In this document: positions 1 to 15,100 of the stretch, piece after piece
How the letters are laid out: each line of letters begins with the position of its first letter
Numbering within the stretch: the first letter of the stretch is position 1
Assembly: GCA_024362935.1 (NCBI GenBank)
Contig: JANCRA010000014.1
Location: 15,506,758 to 15,570,757, forward strand
Direction: 5' to 3'
From: Setophaga petechia
Taxonomy: Eukaryota; Chordata; Aves; Passeriformes; Parulidae
Length of the DNA: 64,000 nt
Made by a program: the position numbers and the translations under genes
Notes under the pieces: generated by a model
Seen by the model: only the letters and a program-made list of their open reading frames with translations
Databases searched by the model: none
Told to the model about the DNA's origin: nothing

Positions 1-3000
1 AGGCTGAGGAGCACTTGGTTTTCATACGATTTCTAAAAGTAACCAGTCATGCTGTCATTAAAGAAACACCACTGAGAAAGCAACAGAAATGTGCCCACAA
101 ATATTAAAGAAATTTATTTTTCAATCTTCTAAATAATTGTCTAAAGAAATAACTCTTTTTCAGCAGGGAAAAAAGCAAACCAACTAAAAAGACATCCCAA
201 GTCATTATATACCATTACAGCACTGGAGGAAACTTAAAACCAAACAAGAAATGCAAACTATACCACTGAAGTTTTGGATGACCAGCATCACAGCACATAT
301 CACACTGCACAACACATAGGAGTTCATCTGGAGGGGCAGGGGGTCACTCACTCTGCACATACACTGTGCCTCAAGGAAGAAAGGCAGTTTGATCTCTGAA
401 TATCAAATTTCCTTGATTATCTCAGTTGAATCACGATCTACCTTGATAGAAAACAGGTATCAGCCTTTCCTACTGCACCTTGATAAAGGGGAGAGGAAGA
501 GGGAGAGATTTTATGGACATGCTGCAGAACAGAAAACTGCACATATGAGCCACAGCTTTATGAATAAAATACATCCCTTACTGTAACATACATAACAGCC
601 TTGTTTGCAAAACATAATGAAATTTCAGAAAGAGGAATTCAGCATTTGCACAAAAAGCAGAACTCTGCTGCAGCCTAGGCATGTGTCTGTCTCTTCCCAC
701 AGCCTGCATTTCCTAAAGCTGTGTTTAAGGACTTTTGCAAAGCATGGTCCAGGATACTATTGCTACTTATGGTAAAACAGTAAGAGCCACTGGGTGTTAC
801 TTTGATTTGAATACAAGTGGAAGCAGTTTCGAGACAACAGAGTATTGATATCACCTCTCTCTGCAAACGCTGCCTGGAGCCAGCCGAGCATTCATGTAAA
901 TACTTGTTTACAGATTTTTAACACATATATGTGCACATAACAGAAGTTGTTAAGGCAAGCCATGCCTTTCATCTCCCTGCTCACAGAGCCCAGGGCAGGG
1001 AGGGTCAGGTGTCCCCAGGGCTGGGGCTGCACAGGGGGCAGGTGACACCACCCTGTCCTGTGGTGTGTCCCCAGCACTCCCTGTGACAGGGGACAGCTTG
1101 GGGGAGAACACACAGGAGAGCTCCCTCCATGCACCATGTCCATACTGGTGCCCAAATCCACCCTACTGACCAGAAAGGTGAATTGATGACTCAGGGACTG
1201 TTATGAGCACAGCTATTCAGGAGGTGTTTCTGCTAACCTGGAGCACTTCCCATGGGGCTGGGACAAGTCAGGAGCACTGGAGGACTCCAGGAGGAGGCAC
1301 AAACCCACACACTGTTATCTGAGTATCTCCACAAGCTCTCCACAGCTATTAAAGTCCATCACATACAACACTAACAAGAGTAAATGGCCGGGCAAACCTA
1401 CGTGACTGTGTCTTGATACATCCCACAACAGCTTCATTTAGCTTAATGCAATACATTACAAAGCCAGCACAGAAGTTAACGTTAGTCAACAGCATAATGG
1501 ACAGATAAGTGTCTCACCATGGTTAAGAACATACACAGGTTCCATTATAAGATCTATTTTTAGCCCCTCCTTTGCTCCCTCTACTCAAACTGTATGAATA
1601 GCAAAATTGGTCTGCTTGAAAATACTAAGCTGAAGTCAAAGAAAAAAAAAATGTTCCTGAGAAGTCATAGAGAAATGGACGACTTGTTTTAACTTAGACA
1701 TCACTCTGAATTCTGTAATAAAATTGTAAGGACACCAGGGGACTGCACAATTTTCCATTTGCTACCTGGCTATAATTCACCTTTAGGTTCACTGTGGGAG
1801 AACCAATATTTCCTTAATTGATATTGTAAAAAGTCTGTCTTTTGGATGCTGAAAGGTCCTCTCTTCTTGCCTCAGTTTGCAGCATTCTTTAAGAGTCCTG
1901 ACCACAGGAGCAACAGACACATTGCAAAATAACAGACAGCTGTTTTTTTTTTTCCTGCTGCCAAATACTCCAGTTACTATTTGGTTCATCGAAAATTAAC
2001 TTATATAAAGATTTATTTCGTAAAAGTTTCCCAACTAAAGCCACCACTGTACATTAGTTATTCAGCAAACTTTGCCTCAAAGACTCCTTGAGACACCCAA
2101 GTAGTTAAGTGGTAATTCTCACAAAGAATGAAGGTGAAATAATTTTTTATACATAGCTGTATTTTTTAAAAGTATGAACATATATATACATTGTGCCATT
2201 TTATTATCAAGAGCCCTTTTTTCTTTTCTAAAACTGACTGAAGGAAGCTTTAACTGCAGAAAGGAGATGGAGTTTAGCTGTGACACTTGTTATGTGTCCT
2301 CCACAGAAAGCCTGAAGGGTTTCCTCCATGAATGGTGAAAAACTTGAATAAAAAAATAATAGTTTTTACATTACATTACTATAGTCAGAAATCTTAAGAA
2401 AACCCTAGCAAAGATCTGAGCTTTTGAGGTAGCAGTAAAAAATCTGTGATGAGAGTTTTGGAGTTTATTCCAAGCTCTGATTTGCTGTGTGACTTCAGCC
2501 AACCCTTTTCATCCCTTTCACCTTCTCTCTCTCTGTAATTACTGCAATAACCAATAATCTCCACTATACACCTTTGGGTCAAGTTGCCTGTAGGTTTAAA
2601 AGCAGTTCTACTGATTTTAATGCAATTGCACAATAATGCAGAATCTGGCTTTCATATTGGGATGTTATAATTAATTAATGCTTAAGAAATTCTTTGCAAT
2701 CATCTGTAGCAATAAGATACACGAGTGCAGTTATTGTTGATGTATTGAAAGTACCTAGGCAAAACAAAATCAATATACAGTGTGCATAATCTGCAAGTGC
2801 TGCAGGTGGTCTCCTCCTGTCAGAAGGAACGTGTGACAAAGGTGACAATAAGTCTGCGTGTCCTCCCGTGTTTGTTGTCAGAAATGTTGGTCCTTACTAA
2901 CTCAAACACTTGAACTTTTCCAGGTTTTCTGTGATGCTAACACCACAGATAAATCCATCACCACATGGATTTCAGCTCCCAACACAAACACTCTGATTCC

Positions 3001-3319
3001 AGCCTGTTCCACTCCACCTGCCCTCCAAGGGGAAGCAGCATCCTGTGCTGCAGCTCAGGTTCATCATGAGCTGAGAGGTGAGGAGAGAGCAGGGACAGCT
3101 GTGAGGCCCCACCACTGCCCCCCTGCACTGCCTGGCCACGAGCAAGGAGCCCCCAGCACCCAGAGCTACCCCAGCATGGACCTTGACACCTCCAGCTTTC
3201 ACCCCAAGGACCACGAGCCACTTGCTCATGCCCCGGGTGGGAAGGGAGGAGACTCAGAAAAAAGGTAAAACCCCTGAGTTAGGAACAGTTTAACAACTGA
3301 AGCAACAACAATAATGACA

Positions 3320-3352
3320 GTAATAATAATAGTAGTAGTAATAATAATAATG
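3320..3352. repeat. TAA/TAG microsatellite
   Basis: A compound trinucleotide run of TAA, TAG and TAA blocks in the AT-rich intron, likely polymorphic in length. Confidence 0.85.
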
Positions 3353-6114
3353 CTGCACTGGAAAGGGAGTCAACGAAAAGAGAAAAAAATAAACCCCAAA
3401 CCAACCCAGCCTGTACCCAAGCAAAAATCAGTGGCTCCTGCCCAACTCCCCCAGTTTACACACTGAGCCTGACACTCTGTGGCATGGAATATTCCTGTGG
3501 CCAGCTGTCCTGGCCATGGTCCCTCACAGATTCTTGTGCCCCTCCTGGCTGGCCAAGCATGGGACACTGAGAAGCTCTTGACCTTGTGTGAGCAGTACTC
3601 AGCCACATCTAAAGCATCAGTGTCTTACCCTCATTATTCTCATCCTAAAGGCCAAAACACAGTGCTGTACTGGCTACTAGGAAGACAATTAACTCCATAC
3701 CAGCCAAATCCAGGTCAACAGCAGTAATTTGTGATTTTGTACTGCCATACAAGAGGAGCTTTTTTGTTAAAAATAAAATTACTTCCCATACTTTACACAA
3801 TTTGCACAACAAAAACTGAAACATGATGGTTTATAAAAATTAAGGTCCTTTATTATAAGCTGCAGGAACACAACCATTCATCTAAAACAGGTAAACCTCA
3901 CCTTTATTTCTATAGTTCTAAATACTATCTTTTTCCCTTGAAGCTGAGATTTTCAGACACGCGTACGTCAAATGCCCAGCTCTTAACAAAATTAAAATTT
4001 TAGGATTTGAACAGGAAAATCCTTTAGAATTGGCTAAAAAAATGACAGCAGTTAACAAAAGATTTTCAAATTTTCTTCTACCAGCATTTAGTCCAGAGTT
4101 TTACAGGCAGGTAATGAACTGCTGAACGTGGCACGAAAACCCTGCAGCAAGTTTTGCTGAGGCAATGGGCACTGTCAAAATATTCTACCTCACCTCACAA
4201 TGTGATGTTATATAAACTGTTTTCATTTTTGGTGAGTAAGGAAAAAAGGCAATATTTAGAGAAAATTAACTAATGTGGACTAAATTACGCTGTGACCTCT
4301 TCAAGACGAGGCCCATGTCCTGTATTTAGTACAAAGGTTCTGAGCAGGGCCTCTGGTTACCACTGCAATAAACATAAAGAATAATGGTGGGCTCAGACAT
4401 AAAGAGTTGTTTTAATACCCCTGCACTCTATCAAGGTAGTGGACATCAAAGGAAACACGAGAAATAATGCAGAAATGATAAGTGCTGTTGGATTCTGTGA
4501 CCAGCCCATTCCTTTATCACAAAGCGTTGCCCATACGGCATCAATTACAACTCCTCCAGACACTACAGGTTCAAAGAAAACTGGAGAGGTAGGAAAAGGG
4601 ATGAATTTAACAAACAAGGGCCATGGTGGCTTTTGGTGAAAAGTACATTGTACTATTCATTTAGGACACTATGAAGAAAGCAAACCTCTGGGGGTATTCA
4701 AAAAATGATCCCAGATAAATGAGCTGATTCTGACAGTCTAGTAGGAAAGAAAGCAAAGAACTCTTAATTTTTTGAGAGTATTTTTCCAACAGGGCTTGTT
4801 AAGAAAAAAGCTGATGAGATGTCCATAGACATTACACGGGCATCATCAATTACTTGTTGGTTTGGTTTGTTTTTTTAAAAGATTAAATAAGTCATAGTTC
4901 TTGAACATTAGTTGCCAAAAGCAAAAAAAAAAAAATCCAGTTACAGCAAGTAGTGCAGCAGGTATAAAACCACCTCTTACATGCATTTTCAGTATCTGCA
5001 CATAACTATTGCAGCAGTGACCTCTGATTTTATAAGCATCCCTCTGTACCTGTAACAGCAGCAAGTTCAGAAAAAGCACTGCATCACAAATTAAATACCC
5101 ACGTTTAAGCTTTTTCAGCTCTGAGACATAATAACTGAATAAAGAAAGTAAAACCTCTACTACATAAAAGCAAAGAATCCTAAATAGCTTTGTGAAATGC
5201 ACACCCTGTAATATAAGAACTTTATAGGGATATCTTGCACATTAAGATCCATTGCTGGAAACAGAATTAGGAAAAAGAAACCTTCAAAGCAAAAGCAGAT
5301 TTGATATGTAATTTTTCTTACACTAGTATCCCTATTTTGCAAGTAGTTCATAAAACACTTCATGGCACAAAGGAAACCAAAACAGTGTTAGTGTATCCTT
5401 CTAGAAAGATTAACCTGCAACATCTCCCAGTGTCTGAAATCAAACATCTGCATTATTTGATCTAATGCTATTAATAAACATGAAAGCTCTGGCACCTGTG
5501 AGAGAGTGAAAAATGGAACACAGAAGTATCTTTTAATTAAATATATTAGTGGTAAATAGCACTTCAGCAAGGGAGTTTTATTTTATTTTTTTAATTTGGC
5601 TGTAGACTAAATATACACTCAAGTAACTTTTAATTATTTCACTATATATTCAGGTAACTTTTTTGGTTTATTTGTTTACAAACTGACTTGTTCCCTGAGG
5701 TCTCAGCTATCACGTGCCCAGCAGCAGGTACAGCCCAGCTCTGACACAGGAGGGGGAAGAGGAGCAACACCTGCATGGAGCTGCCTGCTGGAACCTGTGT
5801 GACCCCAGCTCTGGAAACACAGGGCATGGCTGAGATCACTCAGGGGCTGTGACCCTGCCCTGCCTTGGCAAAGGCTCACACACAAAGCTCTTCTGCAGGG
5901 GGTGCCAGCACAGCCTGCCAGGGTAAATCCATGGGGCACAGCGCTGGCAAAGCCACCCCAAGCTGCCCTCTCCTGCACGCTCTCCAGCCTTTGCCCTTGC
6001 CCAGGCAGGAGGGCATGGTGCCAGGAGCAGAGCAGACACCCACAAAACCCTGACAGACCCTGCCAGCTCCTCCTGGATGCTGCCCTGCCTCCCCCTGACC
6101 CTCCACCCGCAGCC

Positions 6115-6138
6115 CCTGCACCAGAAGGTGGCAGCCAG
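6115..6138 (+). promoter_or_regulatory. CTCF-like motif
   Basis: CCAGAAGGTGGCA at 6121-6133 fits 12 of 13 positions of the core CTCF pattern CCASYAGRKGGCA, with further GC-rich flank. It lies in one of the GC-rich intronic patches. A single motif of this kind is suggestive only; occupancy cannot be judged from sequence. Confidence 0.3.
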
Positions 6139-9100
6139 AAATTCCGTGTGCAGGAATGAGTTGTGTACCCTTCCCACAGCCTTCAGCAGGAGGGAGAAAA
6201 GAAATCCTTAATTCAAGATACAAAGAAAATATGTATTAAAGAGCTCTGTTCTGTTAATGAAACCTGTATTTTAAGGAGATGGAGAACACAGACCATTATA
6301 ACGTGAGGCTCTGCTTGACCGTTTAACTGATTTACAGATCCGCCCAGCGAGAACGCGGGAGTTCATTTAGTGAAACGTATGTTTGAGATTAACAATCAAG
6401 GAAAGGCTAAAATTAAATTGAAGAATGAGGAGAACATTACCAATAAGAATTTTCAAGCACAGAAAATACTGGGTAAAGCTGTTACATAGTGGGAATGCAG
6501 GAAACTGGTGGTTTATTTTCTTGGGGTTGTCCATTTTCTGATCCCACACAGTCTGAGACGTGTTTTTCAACAACAAGCTGATGCATTTTCTGTCTGATCA
6601 TTATGGATTTTGACAACGTCATTTTGGAACCTTGGTTACTAAGATATCAATAATTAAATGCTTTCACACTTCGCTCTTGTGGATACTGGCAACTTATCTT
6701 TGTCCTCCGAAGAAGCTAATGGTATAATGGGCAAAACATCAAGAATAATTAAGGAAAATGCTGGTATAAACTCCATCAGAAAAAAAATACAACTTTGTGC
6801 ATGATTCCTGCTTGATACCTCACATCCTGCACTTAGTTTCAAAATAAGGGAAAGTTATTTCTTTCTCCTACCTCTTAGCCATGTTTCGTCTGTGTTTAGA
6901 GAAAGAAGTACATGCTGTAATTAATGATTTAATAGCCTCTATGTGTACTCTCATTTTCTACTTAAAAGAATAACTGGCTGAAACAGCAGTAGTCCATTTC
7001 AAGAAGCATCCTTCTCCTTTTGCCTTTCTTTGTAGAAATGTTCCCTGTAACAGTGCTGCTCAAAGCCTTCATTTGCAGAGAAGATATTGCAACCCAGTGA
7101 CATCTCAGAGAGGAGGGCTGGGAGAGAAAAAATTAATTTTAAAAAGCAAAATGTCTATTTTATACCTTTAAGTATATAATCTGCCCTAACTGGGAAACTC
7201 ATACAGGGAAATTCAAGGATGTACAAAGTCCCTTTCTAAGAGCACTCGACACACAAAGCAATAGAAAGAATTTAAAGAGCATGTAAAAAGACAACTCTGA
7301 ACAAACTACTAATATCTTGATGCTGTCACTGTGAGAAACCAAGGCAGAACAGATTCATTTGGCTGAAGAGTGGATGCAGCTTTATACAAATGATTAATAC
7401 TTGGCAACCCCCCTCCACTTGGCTTGTCACCAGCAAACTCACTATACTTCCTTCCCAGCCCTCCATTGTATTTTATATAATGACAGACTCGGCTCCAGGA
7501 TGAGATGAAGCTCCCGTGGCTGGATCAAAAGCAAGGAAACCTCACAACCAGGGATCTGAACAGCCAGTTTAGCTGCAGAAGCCATGGACAACTCAAATCT
7601 GCAGCAGATGCCTCACTCTGCACCTATAAACTCATCCAGGATCTTCATCCCTTCATCATTCTGTTCTGAGGATTACAGTACAGTGCAGGAACAGTCAAAA
7701 AGCACAGAATTAGCATGAAGGGTTTTGTTAAATCAAAAAACCTCAGAGAACAATACCATATAGCACTGGTTTTACATCATCCTGGACAAGTCCCAAGCAG
7801 AACTACATAATTAAGCAGGCAATAATGCACAGCTGTCCCAGAATGTTCCTGGAGAGGGCAAGTCTTAAGGTACAGAATTACAGGACTCGGAAACTGCATT
7901 ACACACCACAGAAATAAGGAACAGACTGGGAAACAAATTGAGCCAAGGCCTGGGTGGGTGGTAGGGCTGCACTGCATCTGATCTGCTCTCAAATACCTGG
8001 AGAGGGAACAAGGGCTCCCCTGGCCTTGAGAGACACTGACTGGTACTACTGAGTGCCTGTAAGAACTGCAGAAACATCAATGACTCCCATTCTGTACCTG
8101 CAGAATACAGCAAACCAAGGGTTACCTGACCTATGGAGACCACTTCCCTTCCTGACCAGCAGTTGCACATCACTGTACATCCTTCTTTTCAAAAATGCAT
8201 AATTTTGTAATTATTTACACACTTTTCCATTCCTTTACATAACAATTCAGTGTTCAAGTTGGTGACAAAATTCTTACAAAAACCATATTAGCTCCACAAA
8301 TGTTTATCTTTAATCTACAAATAACTACATTTGGAGAAAATGAAAAGCTGCCTTTTCATCATTAAATTATGCAAGACTTGCAATCTTCATGAGTAAATTT
8401 GTTGCAATGAAAATGGACATCTTGGTATGAATTACAAAGGACTGGAAAATCTGAAGTAGAAATAAGCCACCAAAAAACTACAGCAAGAAATATTACAGGA
8501 ACCAGTATGTCAACCCTAATTGTGTAATTACTTTTTGGCTTGGTCATATAAGCTAGAAGCAAGAAACAAGAGACAATGGTAATTTCTTACTGCTGAAATG
8601 AAGGTGTCAAACTGTCTTGTATGCTCTGTGTGCTCTAAGCTAAAGTTTACATTTATATCATGTTACTTCAATTACAATCTTAAAAGAGACTTGAATGCTT
8701 CAACTGCATTAGGCCAGGATCTGTAGATGTTGAACATACACACACATTACCAGTTGTCCACGTAAATACATTTTCACATGTGTGCTTGTTTATTGACATT
8801 CTAATGCATGGATCATTTATGTGAAAAATAAAACTTCATTTAAAAAGAAAATTAAAAAGTGCATTTTGAAATATTTTGCAGTTGTGGAATGTTTTTTGTT
8901 GTTTTGTTGGTTTTTTTTCCTGAGGAATTTAAAAGATTAATGTCTGCAGTGACATGGAACACAGCGAAACTCCGTAATACTCCTGGGCCTGATTCTGACA
9001 CCCTGGCTCACAGACCCCCGGATAACCTGATTTTTACAAGCAGTTACCCACTGGAAAGACACAGAATTGTGCCTGCTCTGAGCCCTGCCCAGCACCAGGA

Positions 9101-12100
9101 GGTGTGAGGCAGAGGCAGCTCTGTCCTCCCATGGCTGCCCCCAGCTCCCTCCCGCACCCTTCCCGCTCCATCCAACGGGGCCAGTCATTAGCTGTCTTTC
9201 TCAAAAGCAGCCCAGAGCAATCTTTATGCTACTGCACATTATTGTCACTTTATTTTATAACTTATTTGTTTTCATTTCTTCAATTTGCCTCTCGTGGGAT
9301 TGACCCTTGGTGCAGCACTGACAGACGTGTGTGTGAGATGAGCAAACTTCATCCTTTGGTAGACAGACAGAAATCAATGGAACAAAGACTGCTCTCCAGT
9401 ACATAATCAGAGCAGAGGGCTGAGGGAAAAAGAATGTGAAAACCAGAAACTGAGTATATACAGAATGGGCACTTGTGTGCCTAATCAAAAACCACACATG
9501 GGTGTTGGAATCAGCTCAACCAAATATGACAAAACTTCTCTGCTAAACCACACTGTTGTATATTTTACAGATACCAACAGTTTTCTACATCTCTTTTTAG
9601 GAATGTTTTTAACAGTTTTAATGGGATTATTGTCAAATGCCTATGCACACAACTGTGTTAAGATTTAGGAGAAAAAAAATGCTATAAATAATATATGATA
9701 TAAAATTAGTTAATATCTCTTTTTACATACAAACACTAGGGCTACTTGATATCAGAGCTACTTAGGAGTCTAAAAAAGTTTGGCTGATTTTTTTTTTTTT
9801 TGGACTGTTTCTCAACTGACTTGGACTTCAAGAGGCATAATTGCAGGGTGTTTGTGAGAAGAAGTAAAATCTTGCCCATGATGCAGCAATTACTGAAATG
9901 CCAAGTATCCAAAGTTCTTGACAAGCTGGAATATTAAGATTACTTCCAGGACAATGGCAAATTACGGGGTTCACTTCTTAGTAAATTACACAGGTACCTA
10001 ATAAAGACACTGCTACAAAACATTGCACTCATGTATATACACCATCTTTCTCTGTAAAAATAGACAGATTGAACAACCTCTACTTATAAACTATGCTCCT
10101 TTTATATGTGTACATAAAGTATAGGAAATATACGAGTATGCTGTCCTTGAAGTACAATTTTCAGAGAAGCAGACCCAGTCCAGCAATCACATCCACTCTC
10201 AATGCAGTGAGTGAGGTAACTGAGAAATCAGGGTCATACTATTTGTCCGCAAAAATATACATTTAATTGAGTATACTAAGAACTATAATTTGAAACAATT
10301 TCAGGAAAAGTATTTTCGAGAAATTGTCTAAAAATGAAGCAGAACAATATGACATAACTTAAGAACATCTACAATTAATAAAAATATTCCTTGCAATTTT
10401 CTGCCTACATCTGAAAAAAAAAATCCATTTCTGTATTTACACAGTATGCAGAACTCCTTCCCCTTTTATTTCAGAGCTACGTGATTTAAAATATCTTTTT
10501 GTGAAGGGTTAGGCTAGATTTAAAAGTGAGACTCAGATGCAAACACTGACATGAGCAGAAGCCATAGCCACGAGGTCCAAGGGCAGTTTTGGCTCATTTT
10601 TACCTAGCTTCCTCAAGCTTTAGCATAGGATATGAGTAATTGTGACAACTGTAACATTAGCCGGTTCGGCTTTCCTTAGACTTTTTCCTCCTTTTCTGTT
10701 TCCCAAAGAACTTGATAAGGATTTTTGATTGTTTGTTTTCTTTCCTTTTTAATTTAGAATAACTTGACTATTAATATGATTCTTTTTTCTTCGCAGCTGT
10801 TTAACTTCCACTCCGGTTTTTGAATTATAAAACTTTAAAAAGAGACTCCTTCCTTCAACAGCTTAAAAATACAAGTTTATTTTTCTTTTAATTGCCTTTC
10901 TCTTAGATTGAATGACTGAAGATAAAGAACATACTGCCAGACCACAGCAAAGGCTAAACTCATACAGCAAAACAAAAACTGAATTAAAAATTCCACCTCA
11001 AAAGTGTCACCTACATATCACAATCTCATTACAAAGCTGTACATTGCAAGCATTAATTCTCAGATTTTTCTTGTCAAGCAAGGTATGTCTCTACCTCCCA
11101 CTACCCCCTGTATCATGGGTTGAAAACTAAGATATACAAAACTCTCATTTCCCTTTAGAGAAAATTCAGAAATTCCTAGTTCTCAGCATTGTTTATAAAA
11201 CTAATTTTTTTTTTTTTTAACACAGAACTGGACATACCACCAAAGCACTGTCAAAATAGGAAAGTTCAAAATCATAGCACTTACTATTAAAAAAAAAATC
11301 CCAAAACAAACAAACAAAAAATAAAGCAGATATTCTAAGGCTTGTTTCTCCTGGCAGGCTCTGTATTTGCCAGTTCCACAGAGAGCCAGCCTGACTGGGA
11401 TTCAGGCTCCTTTGGCAATATAATGCTCAAATGTTCTGGTACAGCCGCCTGGATACAGACGGGGATTCCCCTTCCTGACAGGACTGAGCGATAAATAAAA
11501 CCCTGTTAGATCCCAGATTTTACTAAATTTCTCTGCCTAGTTTCATTCTACTTCAGGAAAAAAGAAAGCAAAAATTTATGCTGTTGTTTCCTAAGACCCC
11601 AGCCTCCTTTTGCTGGCAATGAACAGACATGAACATGAAGCTACACTGCGCTAAAAGCTGTGTATTCTGCATATACAGTGTGTGTAAGAAAGTCCTCAAA
11701 TACATTTTTTCAAGGCATGAGTATGAATAAGAACAAAAAAATTTAAAAGACTACTGTAAGGGAACTATGTATTTCACTGAATACCAACACTCTCTCACAC
11801 TTCATAAAATTTACGTTGAAAAATCATTATTTTTGTGCATAGACTGACAGATTATGAATTAATCTAATTTCAAGAACTTAATCTCTCACTGCAATATTTT
11901 TTTCCAAGAAAAAAATGCATGTAAATGTATCAAAAGTTAGGTTTCTTAAAACCAAGTATTCCTAGTTTTGATGTCTGAATTCATCTCTGTGGTTTCAAGT
12001 TCGGATCCACTAAAGAAACACATAATAATATGATAAATATATATATTACTATGTAGGATATGAAAATCTATTTAAACTTCAAAATACCAGCATTTGCCAG

Positions 12101-15100
12101 ACACTTTTGACTGAAGGCAGGTTTTGTGAAATAATTTTTAATAAGGAGGCCTCAGAAAACAGGAGAACCCGAATATCAAAGAACGCATTTATGACAATTT
12201 GTTAATGTAAATAGTTTGAACGAGTAGGTCTTTTTAAAAGTGTGCCTGCTTTCAGGCAAAGCAAGTTAATTCAACATTCCAAGTAACAGAAGTTTAGGTA
12301 ACAATATAAAGCTGCATCCTCATAAGAGGATTTTACAATGGAGTTGCTGACAGACTGGAGATGCCATTGAGGGCACGGCCACAGCAAAGTTTTAAGGGAA
12401 TATTTCTTAAAAATATTCTCATGTTAAAAAGTTGATGGGTTTCAGTTCGTTATCAAATTAAAGATATCTTTTTTATTTTTTCATCTCTCATAATAGCTTG
12501 TTCATCTTTTTTCCACTGATGTCACCGATATTTCATGAACGCTTTCATCTTACTTTTAATGTAATTTACATAGATGCAAGCACCAAAAGATAATAAAGAT
12601 AATACCCAGTGTGGTGTAGCTAAAATGCAACTTCAAACTTCAAGACTGTAGTTGGAATTTATGTTCTTTCTTTCTTTGCCATGTTTTGTCATAGGGAACA
12701 GAAGTAAAAAACTCTGTTGAAGGCGTATTTTGAGAAAATGCCATCTATATGCACAGAGACCAAAAACCAGTAGTAGCTTTAGAAGTCCTGGACTGCTTTG
12801 GGGTTACCCACCCCACAGCTGCTAAACAGATCAGGTACAAGGCAGCCAGCACATGACTGCCTATGCAGACTCTAGCTAGCAAATGGCTTTTTTTACTCAT
12901 TTTAGCAGAATGTCCATTTTAGACTGCAATAAAGGAAAACCAGCAACTGAAGGCAAAAAGCTACTGGGAAAATTACAGATTTGGTAGGGATATTTTGCTG
13001 AACTTTGACTGCAGAAATGGGAAACAACCTTGACACAGACAAACACTATCCTCCTTTTATTTTCTTCAGAACCACTCTGAAGGTGAAGAGCATCTTTTTT
13101 TTCGTACACAAGAATGTGTAAAACCCACTGATTCAGGACAAAACTATCTGCAGAAGATAAGAACATCTGTAGTGTTCTCCTGCCGCAGTCTAAACAGCGG
13201 GCGATAGGCTCTGCTCCCTCCCTGCCGGTGATGGCAGACAACGTGTGCTCCTGACAATATCACCATTACAAACTTTATTATTGCTTTTGGTATTTCACGA
13301 GGTGTCTGGCAGGAAAGCGCTCAGAGCCTGCAGAGCGCATCGCTCTCCCACGTGTTTCACGGATATTTACTGGATTCCAGTATAACCCAACCTGTTAATG
13401 CTTCTGGAATGTATAAACACTGTTAACTGCTAAATTCCCTGTATCAACATTTCAGGCATAACCGTTAAATAAGTTGGTTGCTAACTGTTGAGGAAGATTT
13501 TGATTTATTGAGTAAAGTATCATCATGGGATGAAAATCAAGATCACATTTTTAGGGAGACATATTATCCATAACGAGATGTAATTTTGCACTAAAAGAGA
13601 AAGGATAAAGAGTGTGGTTTTAGAATAGAATCAACAGACAAATTTGTACAATGCTGTTACCTATTGATACAGACACTTGACTGATAACATTGTCTATTTA
13701 TAACTGAATACTGTTCTGAATATTAACAAAAGTTTCTTGGCATTCCATTAGTAATTGTATAATTATTTCAAAACAGATTAAAATACTACACCAATTGAAT
13801 GCCATCAAACAAAAATCTCCATTCTTGATTGAGACATCACTACTACATTGCACTCCTTCTAAGAAAAACAACTGCTTAGCATCTACTCCCAAATTCTCAC
13901 AGGTTCTTTAACACAAAAAAGGTTACTTGACAAGTTGAGAACCCAGCCAGGAACCATCTACAAAAATCCCTCAGTATCTACCGTACATCAACAACAAGCA
14001 GAAGCGCAACAGAAGTTATCAGGTAAAACAGATGAAATTCTGTTCCTTAAACTGGCACTGCAGATCTCAGTGAAAGCCCAACCAAGCTAATAGAGTCAGT
14101 AAAATAATAATATTTTATTTCAGTGGGCTTTAGACTGGGTCTGAACAAGAACAAGCGCTGGAAGCATCCATGGCTTACTCCAAAGGACAACCCACAGCAA
14201 TACCAACTGCTCCAAACCTTTGCTCAAGCTCTCAACAACCAAGTCAGTCTGGGGAGAACCTGGAAATACAACAACCCCAGGAAGTGCAGGCCAGGCTGAA
14301 TCCCCCTGCAGCAGGACCCGGGAAGGCACTGCCTGGCAGGCTCTGGGATGTCCCTGTGTGTGCCCAGGGAAGGGCACGGCTGCAGACGCTGGCCTGGGAA
14401 GGGCTGGGCAGCCCCTCCTCGGAGCTCCCCTCCACATTTATGTCCCACAGTGACAGGGCAGCAGGCTCAGGACAGGAGCTGAAGCTCTCCAGACTCTCCA
14501 TGTGAGTTCATGTCCACCCTCCATGGGCTGACCCTCGTCACCAGCTGATGCCAAGCAGCTCGTGTGGTGCCAGGGAAGGACAGAACAGCTCCCTGCCCCA
14601 CGCAGGCAGGTCCCACACTGAATGCAAGCAGGATCCCTGTCATAGCAATGCAAATTCCTTAGCTTGAGAAATTGCCTTTTTAAAGCTTTTTTTGTGGGCA
14701 AACTTGTCTGGAAAGTAGAACACACTCCCAGTGATCTGACAGATTTCAATAATTATTACACACAGTTTTTACACAAAAAAATCCCACTGTTAGCTGTAAG
14801 CAGCAGAATCTGGGGGAATCCACAGCATTAATATTTTTACATGTTTCCACTGCTGCTGCTGAGAAGACCCACTCCTGGATGAGAACTCCATTATGTTGGG
14901 TGTGACACAAACATGCAACACACAAAGACATTTCTACTTCAGCAAAGTAAGCAACTACTCCACATAAAGTGTATCTTCCAGTCCTTACAACAAATCACAC
15001 CCTCATTTTAATACAAAATTTAACTGTTTCATTTCCTTTTATCATCATTCAGTAAATCAACTATATAAAATGCTTTCAGTGTCTATAAAAGAAGTTTTTA